Shown here in pieces: positions 23,601 to 35,200 of a stretch of 64,000 nt of DNA. The stretch's first letter is position 1; each line of letters begins with the position of its first letter. Source of the DNA: Symsagittifera roscoffensis (lineage: Eukaryota; Xenacoelomorpha; Acoela; Convolutidae); the NCBI RefSeq assembly GCF_963678635.1, contig NW_026971211.1:103742-167741 (forward strand), in the 5' to 3' direction. Made by a program: the position numbers and the translations under genes. The notes beneath the pieces are model-generated. The model was not told the origin of the DNA and searched no databases. It saw only the letters and a program-made list of their open reading frames with translations.

Positions 23601-25739
23601 ACGGGACCATACTTCTAAACGAGGTTTTTAACGGGACCATACTTCTAAACGAGGTTTTTAACGGGACCATACTTCTAAACGCGGTTTTTACGGGACCATA
23701 CGTCTAAACGCGGTTTTTACTTCTAATCGAGGTTTTTAACGAGACCATACTTCCAAACGAGCTTTTTAACGGGACCATTCTTCTAAACGCGGTTTTTAAC
23801 GGGACCATACTTCTAAACGAGGTTTTTAACGGGACCATACTTCTAAACGAGGTTTTTAACGGGACCATACTTCTAAACGATTTTTTTAACGGGACCATTC
23901 TTCTAAACGCGGTTTTTAACGGGACCATACTTCTAAACGAGGTGTTTAACGTGACCATACTTCTAAACGAGGTTTTTAACGGGACCATAGTTCTAAACGA
24001 GGTTTTTAACGGGACCATACTTCTAAACGCGGTTTTTACGGGACCATACGTCTAAACGCGGTTTTTACTTCTAATCGAGGTTTTTAACGGGACCATACTT
24101 CTAAACGAGGTTTTGAACGGGACCATTCTTCTAAACGCGGTTTTTAACGGGACCATACTTCTAAACGAGGTTTTTAACGAGACCATACTTCCAAACGAGC
24201 TTTTTAACGGGACCATTCTTCTAAACGCGGTTTTTAACGGGACCATACTTCTAAACGAGGTTTTTAACGTGACCATACTTCTAAACGAGGTTTTTAACGG
24301 GACCATACTTCTAAACGAGGTTTTTAACGGGACCATACTTCTAAACGAGGTTTTTAACGGGACCATACTTCTAAACGCGGTTTTTACGGGACCATACGTC
24401 TAAACGCGGTTTTTACTTCTAATCGAGGTTTTTAACGAGACCATACTTCCAAACGAGCTTTTTAACGGGACCATTCTTCTAAACGCGGTTTTTAACGGGA
24501 CCATACTTCTAAACGAGGTTTTTAACGGGACCATACTTCTAAACGAGGTTTTTAACGGGACCATACTTCTAAACGATTTTTTTAACGGGACCATTCTTCT
24601 AAACGCGGTTTTTAACGGGACCATACTTCTAAACGAGGTGTTTAACGTGACCATACTTCTAAACGAGGTTTTTAACGGGACCATAGTTCTAAACGAGGTT
24701 TTTAACGGGACCATACTTCTAAACGCGGTTTTTACGGGACCATACGTCTAAACGCGGTTTTTACTTCTAATCGAGGTTTTTAACGGGACCATACTTCTAA
24801 ACGAGGTTTTGAACGGGACCATTCTTCTAAACGCGGTTTTTAACGGGACCATACTTCTAAACGAGGTTTTTAACGAGACCATACTTCCAAACGAGCTTTT
24901 TAACGGGACCATTCTTCTAAACGCGGTTTTTAACGGGACCATACTTCTAAACGAGGTTTTTAACGGGACCATACTTCTAAACGAGGTTTTTAACGGGACC
25001 ATACTTCTAAACGAGGTTTTTAACGGGACCATACTTCTAAACGAGGTTTTCAAAGGGACCATACGTCTAAACGCGGTTTTTACTTCTAATCGAGGTTTTT
25101 AACGGGACCATACTTCTAAACGAGGTTTTGAACGGGACCATTCTTCTAAACGCGGTTTTTAACGGGACCATACTTCTAAACAAGGTTTTTAACGAGACCA
25201 TATTTCCAAACGAGCTTTATAACGGGACCACTCTTCTAAACGCGGTTTTTAACGGGACCATACTTCTAAACGAGGTTTTTAACGGGACCATACTTCTAAA
25301 CGAGGTTTTTAACGGGACCATACTTCTAAACGAGGTTTTTAACGGGACCATACTTCTAAACTCGGTTTTTACGGGACCACACTTTTAAACGAGGTTTTTA
25401 CGGGACCATACTTCTAAACGCGGTTTTTAACGGGACCATACTTCTAAACGAGGTTTTCAAAGGGACCATACCTCTAAACGAGGTGTTTAACGTGACCATA
25501 CTTCTAAACGAGGTTTTTAACGGGACCATAGTTCTAAACGAGGTTTTTAACGGGACCATACTTCTAAACGCGGTTTTTACGGGACCATACATCTAAACGC
25601 GGTTTTTACTTCTAATCGAGGTTTTTAACGGGACCATACTTCTAAACGAGGTTTTTAACGGGACCATAGTTCTAAACGAGGTTTTTACGGGACCATACTT
25701 CTAAACGAGGTTTTTAACGGGACCATACTTCTAAACGAG
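20632..25739 (+). repeat. 30-bp satellite array 1 (about 170 monomers)
   Basis: The monomer is 'aacgggaccatacttctaaa' followed by 'cgaggttttt' (30 bp). Variants include cgcgg, cgagc, ggtgttt, catagttc, cattcttc and cttccaaa forms, plus shortened monomers ('acgggaccatacgtctaaacg', 'acttctaatcgagg') that shift the period. Because 30 bp is ten codons, long frames open on both strands: repeats of NGTILLNEVF on plus and MVPLKTSFRS on minus. The array begins just upstream of the uncharacterised minus-strand gene and stops abruptly at 25739 ('cgagtacctgag'). Confidence 0.97.
23356..24747 (+). repeat. Higher-order repeat, 696-bp dimer of 348-bp blocks
   Basis: Variant monomers recur in fixed order every 348 bp: 'acgggaccatacgtctaaacgcgg' markers fall near 23341, 23689, 24037, 24385 and 24733. 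Alternate blocks differ, so 23356-24051 and 24052-24747 are near-identical 696-bp units. Block length is not a multiple of 30 because each contains shortened monomers. Confidence 0.8.
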
Positions 25740-26059
25740 TACCTGAGTTTTGGATACAAGTGTACTTGCTTGATAAAAACGGAGTACGGAGGTCTTGCTT
25801 AGAATCAGCATCTCATGATTCTCAAGTGAGTTCCCAGCACTCCATGTTTTAAAACAAATCCAACTATAATAAGAAAACACGCAAACAGTTATTCCTAACC
25901 TGTGGGTTCAGGTCGATTTTCTGGTTTCAGTAGACAGATACACGTAAAAATATAAGATAAATAGGCGCTGCAAATATATAAGAAAATTAAATTCAGATCA
26001 TTTTTTCAAACTGCATGTGCTAAAATATGTATATATATGACACAACATTCTCATAACAA

Positions 26060-26340
26060 CAGTAGTTTATTAAAAATGTGCAAAAAACTGATCAAGTTTT
26101 GAACAACCGTGACGATTTTCATTTGTGTTCTACAAAACATGCTTATTCAATTCGCCATGATTCTTTTAGTGCAGAACAAATCTTCATATACTGTGATCAC
26201 TGAGCGTGTGGTTGCAATTTGGTTTTTTTTTGTACATCAGATGAAATCAATTTAGCGTGCTTTGTAGAAAACAAATGAAAATCGTCACGTTTTTCAAAAT
26301 TCGAGTATTAGCTTGTTGCTTTATTAACTTAGTACAATGC
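26060..26340. repeat. Fold-back element with arms of about 45 bp
   Basis: The arm near 26095-26142 ('gtgacgattttcatttgtgttctacaaaa') is the near-exact reverse complement of 26255-26302 ('gtagaaaacaaatgaaaatcgtcac'). A looser match extends outward ('gtttattaaa' and 'tttattaact'). A duplicate copy is at about 33353-33633. Confidence 0.7.
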
Positions 26341-26344
26341 CATA

Positions 26345-26500
26345 GAGTGCTTCATTTGCTGTGATTAAACCACACGTTTATGGACTTTTATGGCGAGTCA
26401 AAAGACTTTCTACAAAAAGTTTAAACTATCTTTGTTAAGTCTTTCAACCACATAAAAAGTTCATAAACGAGTGGCTTAAAACAAATAAAGTGCTCTTTTG
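26345..26500. repeat. Second fold-back hairpin
   Basis: 'ccacacgtttatggactttt' pairs with 'aaaaagttcataaacgagtgg', with an inner 'aaaagactt' and 'aagtctttc' pair and outer 'gagtgcttcatttg' and 'aaataaagtgctc' arms. It is duplicated at about 33638-33793. Confidence 0.65.
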
Positions 26501-26996
26501 CGTTGGACTAATTTAATAAAGCAATAAATAAGCAAACACCTGAAGAAAATACCTGTAGAAGTAGATAGTTATTTTACTTTTTCTGAACGAGATTTGGCGC
26601 ACGCTGCTTTGAGTGATCGTTTCCGTTTCAAACGCTCTCCGCTCCAGATGAATCAGTTTGAGATGACTCACGTATATCATTCCAAAAGCGGTTGTTTAAA
26701 ACACCTTTAGAGAAGATTTTTCATGGAACCAGCATTGATGCTGGATCATTTGGTTGTGCGTCACGTTGCCATTTGAGCCAGCACAAATTTATGTTACCGA
26801 GCACTAGAGCTCGACCAAGGCGACGAAACTTAGCCTTGCTCAGGCTGAACCACCTTAGCCTTGAATAACGGCTTTCCTCAACAAGTCTGCTTCCATGATC
26901 TTGGTAGGGCAAAACGTGAGATAGACTGTCTTATCGTCCTCGAATAAAGTGGAACTTCTCATCGATGTGCTTCGTTCGCCTCTGCATGAGAGTATT

Positions 26997-27907
26997 CCCG
27001 AGTTGACAAAAAATGCTTATCATACAATTTTCATTATGAAAAAAATGCTCATCATACTCTTTCATAAAATTTCATAGAGTAAAAGTGTATGTATGAAAAT
27101 AGCAAAAAACATTTTTTTTTCATATATGAAATTGTATGAGAAGCATTTGTTCCGTACTTTGAAATTGTATGACAAGCATTTTTTCTATAGTTGAAAATTA
27201 AAAAAATTTTGTTTCGAAATTTTGTGTTTCAACCCAAAAACTAACCAAGGATTCTTTGTCATGAGAAAACCCAGAGTATAACTGGCAGTTACCACGCAGA
27301 TACTCTGCATTTGGTTGTTTTAGCCATAAAATTAATTTTAACATTTTCACATGGAAATATATACCAAACAAGTAACTTTTTGAATATGGCTAGATAATTT
27401 TTAGCTTGAAAATTATGATGGTTGAGAAAAAAGGCCTGTTCTTTTTACAAATTTATTTTTATCTTAGCAAAGGAAACAAAAGATAATAATCGTGTTTACA
27501 AAAAAAAAACTTTTTCATGTATTTTTGGGTTTTTTTTTGGTGAGAAACTTATCCTGGACTACGTTATACAACAAATTTTACATGCAATTTTTTTTTCGTA
27601 AAATTAACTTTTTTGCAAAAATGCAAATTTGCAGCAAAAAAAGGGTTTTAAAATTTTTTACCTCAAATTTTTATTTTTATTTATGAAAAAAATGCATATC
27701 ATGAAAACTTTATGATAAGCCTTTTTCTGACCGAAAATAAAATTATGTTTTCGATTATACTTATTTAAATTTATTTAAAGTTACCCAGACACGTTTTTTG
27801 ATGATTTTTGAAAAATTTATTTTTTCTATGACGAAATGATTATTATATAATTTTCATATATGAAAATTGTATGATAAGCATTTTTCTTCTATGGACGTCA
27901 ACTCGGG
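26997..27907. mobile_element. 911-bp MITE inserted in copia copy 1
   Basis: It starts 'cccgagttgac' and ends 'gtcaactcggg', exact inverted repeats. The similarity continues inward ('aatgcttatcatacaattttcat' on the left, its complement on the right). The inside is AT-rich, with repeated 'catacaatttcat' type words and no transposase. It splits the copia coding remnant between the RNase H segment and the RTKHID block. No clear target-site duplication beyond TT could be read. Confidence 0.85.
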
Positions 27908-27909
27908 TT

Positions 27910-28126
27910 CTTGCACATCTTGATTCTTGCTCTGGTTGTCTTCCTTGATGACTGCTGGTCCGTCAATCACCACGTCCATCTCATCAAGAAGTGATCCCAG
28001 ATATAGAGTCTCTTGAAACGCTGCTGCCATTGCGTTGTTTTCAGTGGTAGAAATGGCTGCTTTGGTTGCTTCTTGGTGCTCCAACTGATTGCTGCCCCTG
28101 ATTTCCGCAAGTGAAAACTGTATCAA
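27910..28126 (-). pseudogene. Copia RNase H fragment (copy 1)
   Basis: The minus frame contains STTENNAMAAAFQETLYLGS and then VIKEDNQS, matching the copia RNase H block (usual form 'SSTEAEYMA...EDNQSAI'). It is cut at 27907 by the MITE. RNase H would degrade the RNA of the RNA:DNA hybrid during reverse transcription; this copy is inactive. Confidence 0.8.
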
Positions 28127-28402
28127 GTCGTTTACTTTCTGTCATCCGCATCTCCAAAACAGCCAGTATCTGTGGATTCAAAGAGTTTTACACAATAAGC
28201 GTTTAGCACAGCTCCGGATCCTTGGTTTAGCACAGCTCCAGATCTCTGGTTCCTCTCAAAAAACGAAGAACTCTATTTGCACCAACCCAGTGCACTATTG
28301 TTGGTTTCTCCAGGACAAAAATGAGCACACAATGCCTCATACCTCAATCTTCATCAACACTGCTTCTGCTGACCCCGCTTCAGGGCATTGCTTTTTCGAC
28401 AG

Positions 28403-29000
28403 TTAAGCGCTGATGTCCGCTGGTGTACCCACTGGTTCGCAGTTACCTAGGCCAAAGCGCTCCAAGCAGTCACTAATGTAGCGTAATTGATTAACAGTTA
28501 CGGACCCAGATGACTGTTTGACCTGAACTCCCAGGAGCCAGGACAATGCGCCTCTGTCATCAATCTTCAATTGTTCAGAGAAATAAAACCTCATCTTGTC
28601 AACTTCGTTTCAGAGTCTGCACGCAATAATGATGCCGTCTACCCAATGCAGCACATGCATCATTGTATCGTTTTCCCCTCATTGTACCAAACAAGTCGTT
28701 GCTGCTTCTATTAAACTTATCTTCCAGTAGGAAAAAGCTCAGCTTCTGGTACCAGTCTCTTTCTACCTGTCGCAGCCCATATAAACTTCGTTGTCGCAGA
28801 CACACTTGGTCGCCACCGATGCTGAACCTCTCCAGCTGCTCTGTGCGCACTGTTTTTGTTAGAGAAGATTTTCGGAAGGCTGACTTCACATCCATTTGAT
28901 GAAGTACAAGATCTTTTTGTGCCCCCAAAGCCGGTAGTATCCTCTTCGTTTCGGGTTAACAGGTCACAGCAAACGTCTCAATGAAGTCAACTCCTTCCAC
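28403..29000 (-). pseudogene. Copia reverse transcriptase fragment (copy 1)
   Basis: Recognisable blocks on the minus strand are HQMDVKSAF, SLYGLRQVERDWYQKL and, after a frameshift, WVDGIIIA at 28623-28646 where copia RTs have YVDD. They are followed by LKIDDRGALSWLLGVQV and GTPAD. The second catalytic aspartate is glycine and the Tyr is Trp, so the active site is lost as well as the frame. The closest family is Ty1/copia RT (RVT_2). Confidence 0.85.
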
Positions 29001-29444
29001 TTGTGAAGTCGTGGTCTATCGACCAGTGTCCATGTTCCCATTGCTTCTAAAGAAATCAGCTCTTAATCATGGCTTCCAGCCACTGCTCCTTTTCGGGTTC
29101 AGGCATTGCTTCTGATCAGCCCCATGGCCCTTGAAATCTAGTCACTGAGCCATGGTTATAAGCTCTCTGTATCAAATGGATGGGTTCTTCGTCCTAATTG
29201 ACCTCTGCACGGGATGCTCAGTAGAATGTGAAACTATTGCTTCTTCCTCGAACTGATCATTTTCAGTAGCCCACACTGAATCAGCAGTGTCACCTTCAAT
29301 TAGTGTGCCTGAAGCTTCGTTGGCCGTCGTTGTGCTTGGTTGCTCATTATCAAGGCATCACTCGATTGATAGTTCCAGGGCTTGCAATGGCTCACTATCA
29401 ACCATGAAGTCATCTGGAATGACGTCCTCATTAAAAGTCACATT

Positions 29445-30000
29445 TCATGCTTGCACACCTCGTCTTTTCTCTAGATCCATCAGCAAATAGAATTTGCTCT
29501 CATCATCGTAGCCGATGAAGGTGCTTTTCTTGCCCTTTGGATCCAATTTTGCCCCTGTTGCCTCAATCCAGGCAACCGAAAACACGCAAATAGATAGTTT
29601 TCCAAATTGCATCTCCGTCGGTGAAAAGCGTTTCGTTTTGCTGGATGTGAGACACAAGTTGCAAACTCTCACAACTGTCTACATTGCTTGCAACCAGAAC
29701 ATCTTCGGTAGCTTTGCGTCGGCCAGCAGACATCGAGTCATCTCGGTGATCACTATGTTCTAGCTATGAACCATTCTGTTGAGGAGTATTAGGCACAGTG
29801 AATTCTTGCTTTGCCTGGGATTTTCTACAAAATATTTTGAATGCAATTGATCAATAGTCACCTCCATTCCAGTTTGCGGGCAATTCAGTGCTCCATGCTC
29901 AGCCACAAAAACCTGGAACTTCAGTGAGCATCACTCTGCTTCACCAGTAAATTGACCACAGCCAGCCAAATGAAGTTGTCGCTGGGCTCTATGCATAGCG
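29445..30000 (-). pseudogene. Copia integrase C-terminal part (copy 1)
   Basis: The minus strand shows MTRCLLADAKLPKMFWLQA followed by SPTEMQFGK and then KLDPKGKKSTFIGYDDESK, the typical integrase-to-RT linker of copia polyproteins. A separate frame carries TPQQNGS upstream, showing frameshifts. It corresponds to 36738-37293 in copy 2. Confidence 0.8.
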
Positions 30001-30079
30001 TGTCTCATGCATGCTCGGTGCTTCGAGGGTCCCTGGATGTCACAAAAGACCTGTTGTCTCACTGCCGATACTCTGCTGT

Positions 30080-33032
30080 AACGGGACCATTCTTCTAAAC
30101 GCGGTTTTTAACGGGACCATACTTCTAAACGAGGTGTTTAACGTGACCATACTTCTAAACGAGGTTTTTAACGGGACCATAGTTCTAAACGAGGTTTTTA
30201 ACGGGACCATACTTCTAAACGCGGTTTTTACGGGACCATACGTCTAAACGCGGTTTTTACTTCTAATCGAGGTTTTTAACGGGACCATACTTCTAAACGA
30301 GGTTTTGAACGGGACCATTCTTCTAAACGCGGTTTTTAACGGGACCATACTTCTAAACGAGGTTTTTAACGAGACCGTACTTCCAAACGAGCTTTTTAAC
30401 GGGACCATTCTTCTAAACGCGGTTTTTAACGGGACCATACTTCTAAACGAGGTTTTTAACGGGACCATACTTCTAAACGAGGTTTTTAACGGGACCATAC
30501 TTCTAAACGAGGTTTTTAACGGGACCATACTTCTAAACGCGGTTTTTACGGGACCATACTTCTAAACGAGGTTTTTACGGGACCATACTTCTAAACGCGG
30601 TTTTTAACGGGACCATACTTCTAAACGAGGTTTTCAAAGGGACCATACCTCTAAACGAGGTGTTTAACGTGACCATACATCTAAACGAGGTTTTTAACGG
30701 AACCATAGTTCTAAACGAGGTTTTTAACGGGACCATACTTCTAAACGCGGTTTTTACGGGACCATACGTCTAAACGCGGTTTTTACTTCTAATCGAGGTT
30801 TTTAACGGGACCATACTTCTAAACGAGGTTTTTAACGGGACCATAGTTCTAAACGAGGTTTTTACGGGACCATACTTCTAAACGAGGTTTTTAACGGGAC
30901 CATACTTCTAAACGAGCTTTTTAACGGGACCATTCTTCTAAACGCGGTTTTTAACGGGACCATACTTCTAAACGAGGTGTTTAACGTGACCATACTTCTA
31001 AACGAGGTTTTTAACGGGACCATAGTTCTAAACGAGGTTTTTAACGGGACCATACTTCTAAACGCGGTTTTTACGGGACCATACGTCTAAACGCGGTTTT
31101 TACTTCTAATCGAGGTTTTTAACGGGACCATACTTCTAAACGAGGTTTTGAACGGGACCATTCTTCTAAACGCGGTTTTTAACGGGACCATACTTCTAAA
31201 CGAGGTTTTTAACGAGACCATACTTCCAAACGAGCTTTCTAACGGGACCATTCTTCTAAACGCGGTTTTTAACGGGACCATACTTCTAAACGAGGTTTTT
31301 AACGGGACCATACTTCTAAACGAGGTTTTTAACGGGACCATACTTCTAAACGAGGTTTTTAACGGGACCATACTTCTAAACGCGGTTTTTACGGGACCAT
31401 ACGTCTAAACGCGGTTTTTACTTCTAATCGAGGTTTTTAACGGGACCATACTTCTAAACGAGGTTTTGAACGGGACCATTCTTCTAAACGCGGTTTTTAA
31501 CGGGACCATACTTCTAAACGAGGTTTTTAACGAGACCATATTTCCAAACGAGCTTTTTAACGGGACCATTCTTCTAAACGCGGTTTTTAACGGGACCATA
31601 CTTCTAAACGAGGTTTTTAACGTGACCATACTTCTAAACGAGGTTTTTAACGGGACCATACTTCTAAACGAGGTTTTTAACGGGACCATACTTCTAAACG
31701 AGGTTTTTAACGGGACCATACTTCTAAACGCGGTTTTTACGGGACCATACGTCTAAACGCGGTTTTTACTTCTAATCGAGGTTTTTAACGAGACCATACT
31801 TCCAAACGAGCTTTTTAACGGGACCATTCTTCTAAACGCGGTTTTTAACGGGACCATACTTCTAAACGAGGTTTTTAACGGGACCATACTTCTAAACGAG
31901 GTTTTTAACGGGACCATACTTCTAAACGATTTTTTTAACGGGACCATTCTTCTAAACGCGGTTTTTAACGGGACCATACTTCTAAACGAGGTGTTTAACG
32001 TGACCATACTTCTAAACGAGGTTTTTAACGGGACCATAGTTCTAAACGAGGTTTTTAACGGGACCATACTTCTAAACGCGGTTTTTACGGGACCATACGT
32101 CTAAACGCGGTTTTTACTTCTAATCGAGGTTTTTAACGGGACCATACTTCTAAACGAGGTTTTGAACGGGACCATTCTTCTAAACGCGGTTTTTAACGGG
32201 ACCATACTTCTAAACGAGGTTTTTAACGAGACCATACTTCCAAACGAGCTTTTTAACGGGACCATTCTTCTAAACGAGGTTTTTAACGGGACCATACTTC
32301 TAAACGAGGTTTTTAACGGGACCATACTTCTAAACGAGGTTTTCAAAGGGACCATACGTCTAAACGCGGTTTTTACTTCTAATCGAGGTTTTTAACGGGA
32401 CCATACTTCTAAACGAGGTTTTGAAGGGGACCATTCTTCTAAACGCGGTTTTTAACGGGACCATACTTCTAAACAAGGTTTTTAACGAGACCATATTTCC
32501 AAACGAGCTTTATAACGGGACCACTCTTCTAAACGCGGTTTTTAACGGGACCATACTTCTAAACGAGGTTTTTAACGGGACCATACTTCTAAACGAGGTT
32601 TTTAACGGGACCATACTTCTAAACGAGGTTTTTAACGGGACCATACTTCTAAACTCGGTTTTTACGGGACCACACTTTTAAACGAGGTTTTTACGGGACC
32701 ATACTTCTAAACGCGGTTTTTAACGGGACCATACTTCTAAACGAGGTTTTCAAAGGGACCATACCTCTAAACGAGGTGTTTAACGTGACCATACTTCTAA
32801 ACGAGGTTTTTAACGGGACCATAGTTCTAAACGAGGTTTTTAACGGGACCATACTTCTAAACGCGGTTTTTACGGGACCATACGTCTAAACGCGGTTTTT
32901 ACTTCTAATCGAGGTTTTTAACGGGACCATACTTCTAAACGAGGTTTTTAACGGGACCATAGTTCTAAACGAGGTTTTTACGGGACCATACTTCTAAACG
33001 AGGTTTTTAACGGGACCATACTTCTAAACGAG
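30080..33032 (+). repeat. 30-bp satellite array 2
   Basis: Same monomer and variant order as array 1. From 30080 to about 32360 it matches array 1 with an offset of 8049 bp; after that the offset is 7293 bp, so array 2 has lost about 756 bp of monomers relative to array 1. The right end and flank are identical to array 1 (25739 corresponds to 33032). Its left end cuts directly into copia copy 1. Confidence 0.95.
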
Positions 33033-34289
33033 TACCTGAGTTTTGGATACAAGTGTACTTGCTTGATAAAAACGGAGTACGGAGGTCTTGCTTAGAATCA
33101 GCATCTCATGATTCTCAAGTGAGTTCCCAGCACTCCATGTTTTAAAACAAATCCAACTATAATAAGAAAACACGCAAACAGTTATTCCTAACCTGTGGGT
33201 TCAGGTCGATTTTCTGGTTTCAGTAGACAGATACACGTAAAAATATAAGATAAATAGGCGCTGCAAATATATAAGAAAATTAAATTCAGATCATTTTTTC
33301 AAACTGCATGTGCTAAAATATGTATATATATGACACAACATTCTCATAACAACAGTAGTTTATTAAAAATGTGCAAAAAACTGATCAAGTTTTGAACAAC
33401 CGTGACGATTTTCATTTGTGTTCTACAAAACATGCTTATTCAATTCGCCATGATTCTTTTAGTGCAGAACAAATCTTCATATACTGTGATCACTGAGCGT
33501 GTGGTTGCAATTTGGTTTTTTTTTGTACATCAGATGAAATCAATTTAGCGTGCTTTGTAGAAAACAAATGAAAATCGTCACGTTTTTCAAAATTCGAGTA
33601 TTAGCTTGTTGCTTTATTAACTTAGTACAATGCCATAGAGTGCTTCATTTGCTGTGATTAAACCACACGTTTATGGACTTTTATGGCGAGTCAAAAGACT
33701 TACTACAAAAAGTTTAAACTATCTTTGTTAAGTCTTTCAACCACATAAAAAGTTCATAAACGAGTGGCTTAAAACAAATAAAGTGCTCTTTTGCGTTGGA
33801 CTAATTTAATAAAGCAATAAATAAGCAAACACCTGAAGAAAATACCTGTAGAAGTAGATAGTTATTTTACATTTTCTGAACGAGATTTGGCGCACGCTGC
33901 TTTGAGTGATCGTTTCCGTTTCAAACGCTCTCCGCTCCAGATGAATCAGTTTGAGATGACTCACGTATATCATTCCAAAAGCGGTTGTTTAAAACACCTT
34001 TAGAGAAGATTTTTCATGGAACCAGCATTGATGCTGGATCATTTGGTTGTGCGTCACGTTGCCATTTGAGCCAGCACAAATTTATGTTACCGAGCACTAG
34101 AGCTCGACCAAGGCGACGAAACTTAGCCTTGCTCAGGCTGAACCACCTTAGCCTTGAATAACGGCTTTCCTCAACAAGTCTGCTTCCATGATCTTGGTAG
34201 GGCAAAACGTGAGATAGACTGTCTTATCGTCCTCGAATAAAGTGGAACTTCTCATCGATGTGCTTCGTTCGCCTCTGCATGAGAGTATT

Positions 34290-35200
34290 CCCGAGTTGAC
34301 AAAAAATGCTTATCATACAATTTTCATTATGAAAAAAATGCTTATCATACTCTTTCATAAAATTTCATAGAGTAAAAGTGTATGTATGAAAATAGCAAAA
34401 AACATTTTTTTTCATATATGAAATTGTATGAGAAGCATTTGTTCCGTACTTTGAAATTGTATGACAAGCATTTTTTCTATAGTTGAAAATTAAAAAAATT
34501 TTGTTTCGAAATTTTGTGTTTCAACCCAAAAACTAACCAAGGATTCTTTGTCATGAGAAAACCCAGAGTATAACTGGCAGTTACCACGCAGATACTCTGC
34601 ATTTGGTTGTTTTAGCCATAAAATTAATTTTAACATTTTCACATGGAAATATATACCAAACAAGTAACTTTTTGAATATGGCTAGATAATTTTTAGCTTG
34701 AAAATTATGATGGTTGAGAAAAAAGGCCTGTTCTTTTTACAAATTTATTTTTATCTTAGCAAAGGAAACAAAAGATAATAATCGTGTTTACAAAAAAAAA
34801 ACTTTTTCATGTATTTTTGGGTTTTTTTTTTGGTGAGAAACTTATCCTGGACTACGTTATACAACAAATTTTACATGCAATTTTTTTTTCGTAAAATTAA
34901 CTTTTTTGCAAAAATGCAAATTTGCAGCAAAAAAAGGGTTTTAAAATTTTTTACCTCAAATTTTTATTTTTATTTATGAAAAAAATGCATATCATGAAAA
35001 CTTTATGATAAGCCTTTTTCTGACCGAAAATAAAATTATGTTTTCGATTATACTTATTTAAATTTATTGAAAGTTACCCAGACACGTTTTTTGATGATTT
35101 TTGAAAAATTTATTTTTTCTATGACGAAATGATTATTATATAATTTTCATATATGAAAATTGTATGATAAGCATTTTTCTTCTATGGACGTCAACTCGGG
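34290..35200. mobile_element. 911-bp MITE inserted in copia copy 2
   Basis: Exact counterpart of 26997-27907, with the same 'cccgagttgac' and 'gtcaactcggg' ends at the same site in copia. The MITE therefore inserted before the 7.29-kb duplication. Confidence 0.85.

Larger units (their letters stand above)
25740..26580. other. Non-coding region with fold-back sequences
   Basis: No coding sign. It holds two inverted-repeat structures (26060-26340 and 26345-26500). On the minus strand it lies beyond the 3' end of the copia coding remnant, so it could include the 3' UTR or LTR, but I find no matching 5' LTR in the longer copy. It is repeated at 33033-33873. Confidence 0.4.
26600..30081 (-). mobile_element. 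Ty1/copia retrotransposon remnant, copy 1, 5'-truncated
   Basis: Reading the minus strand from 30081 down: integrase core and C-terminal region (about 30000-29445), reverse transcriptase (about 29000-28403), RNase H (about 28130-27910) and, beyond an inserted MITE, the RTKHID block (26960-26987) with FCPTKIMEADLL. The order protease-integrase-RT-RNase H is diagnostic of copia. The 5' part is cut off where satellite array 2 begins; the break has only 'taa' in common. Stops and frameshifts make it non-functional. It differs from copy 2 by only a few bases. Confidence 0.85.

Noticed and set aside
20632..25739. CRISPR array (about 30-bp direct repeats)
   Set aside because: There are no unique spacers between repeats, the monomers vary, and the context is eukaryotic. 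It is a satellite.
28089..28406. 105-codon plus-strand frame (and its copy at 35382)
   Set aside because: Antisense to the copia RNase H and RT remnants, which carry recognisable motifs on the minus strand.
33033..33870. Copia 3' LTR
   Set aside because: A likely position, but no matching 5' copy was found near 38221-38760, so LTR status cannot be supported.
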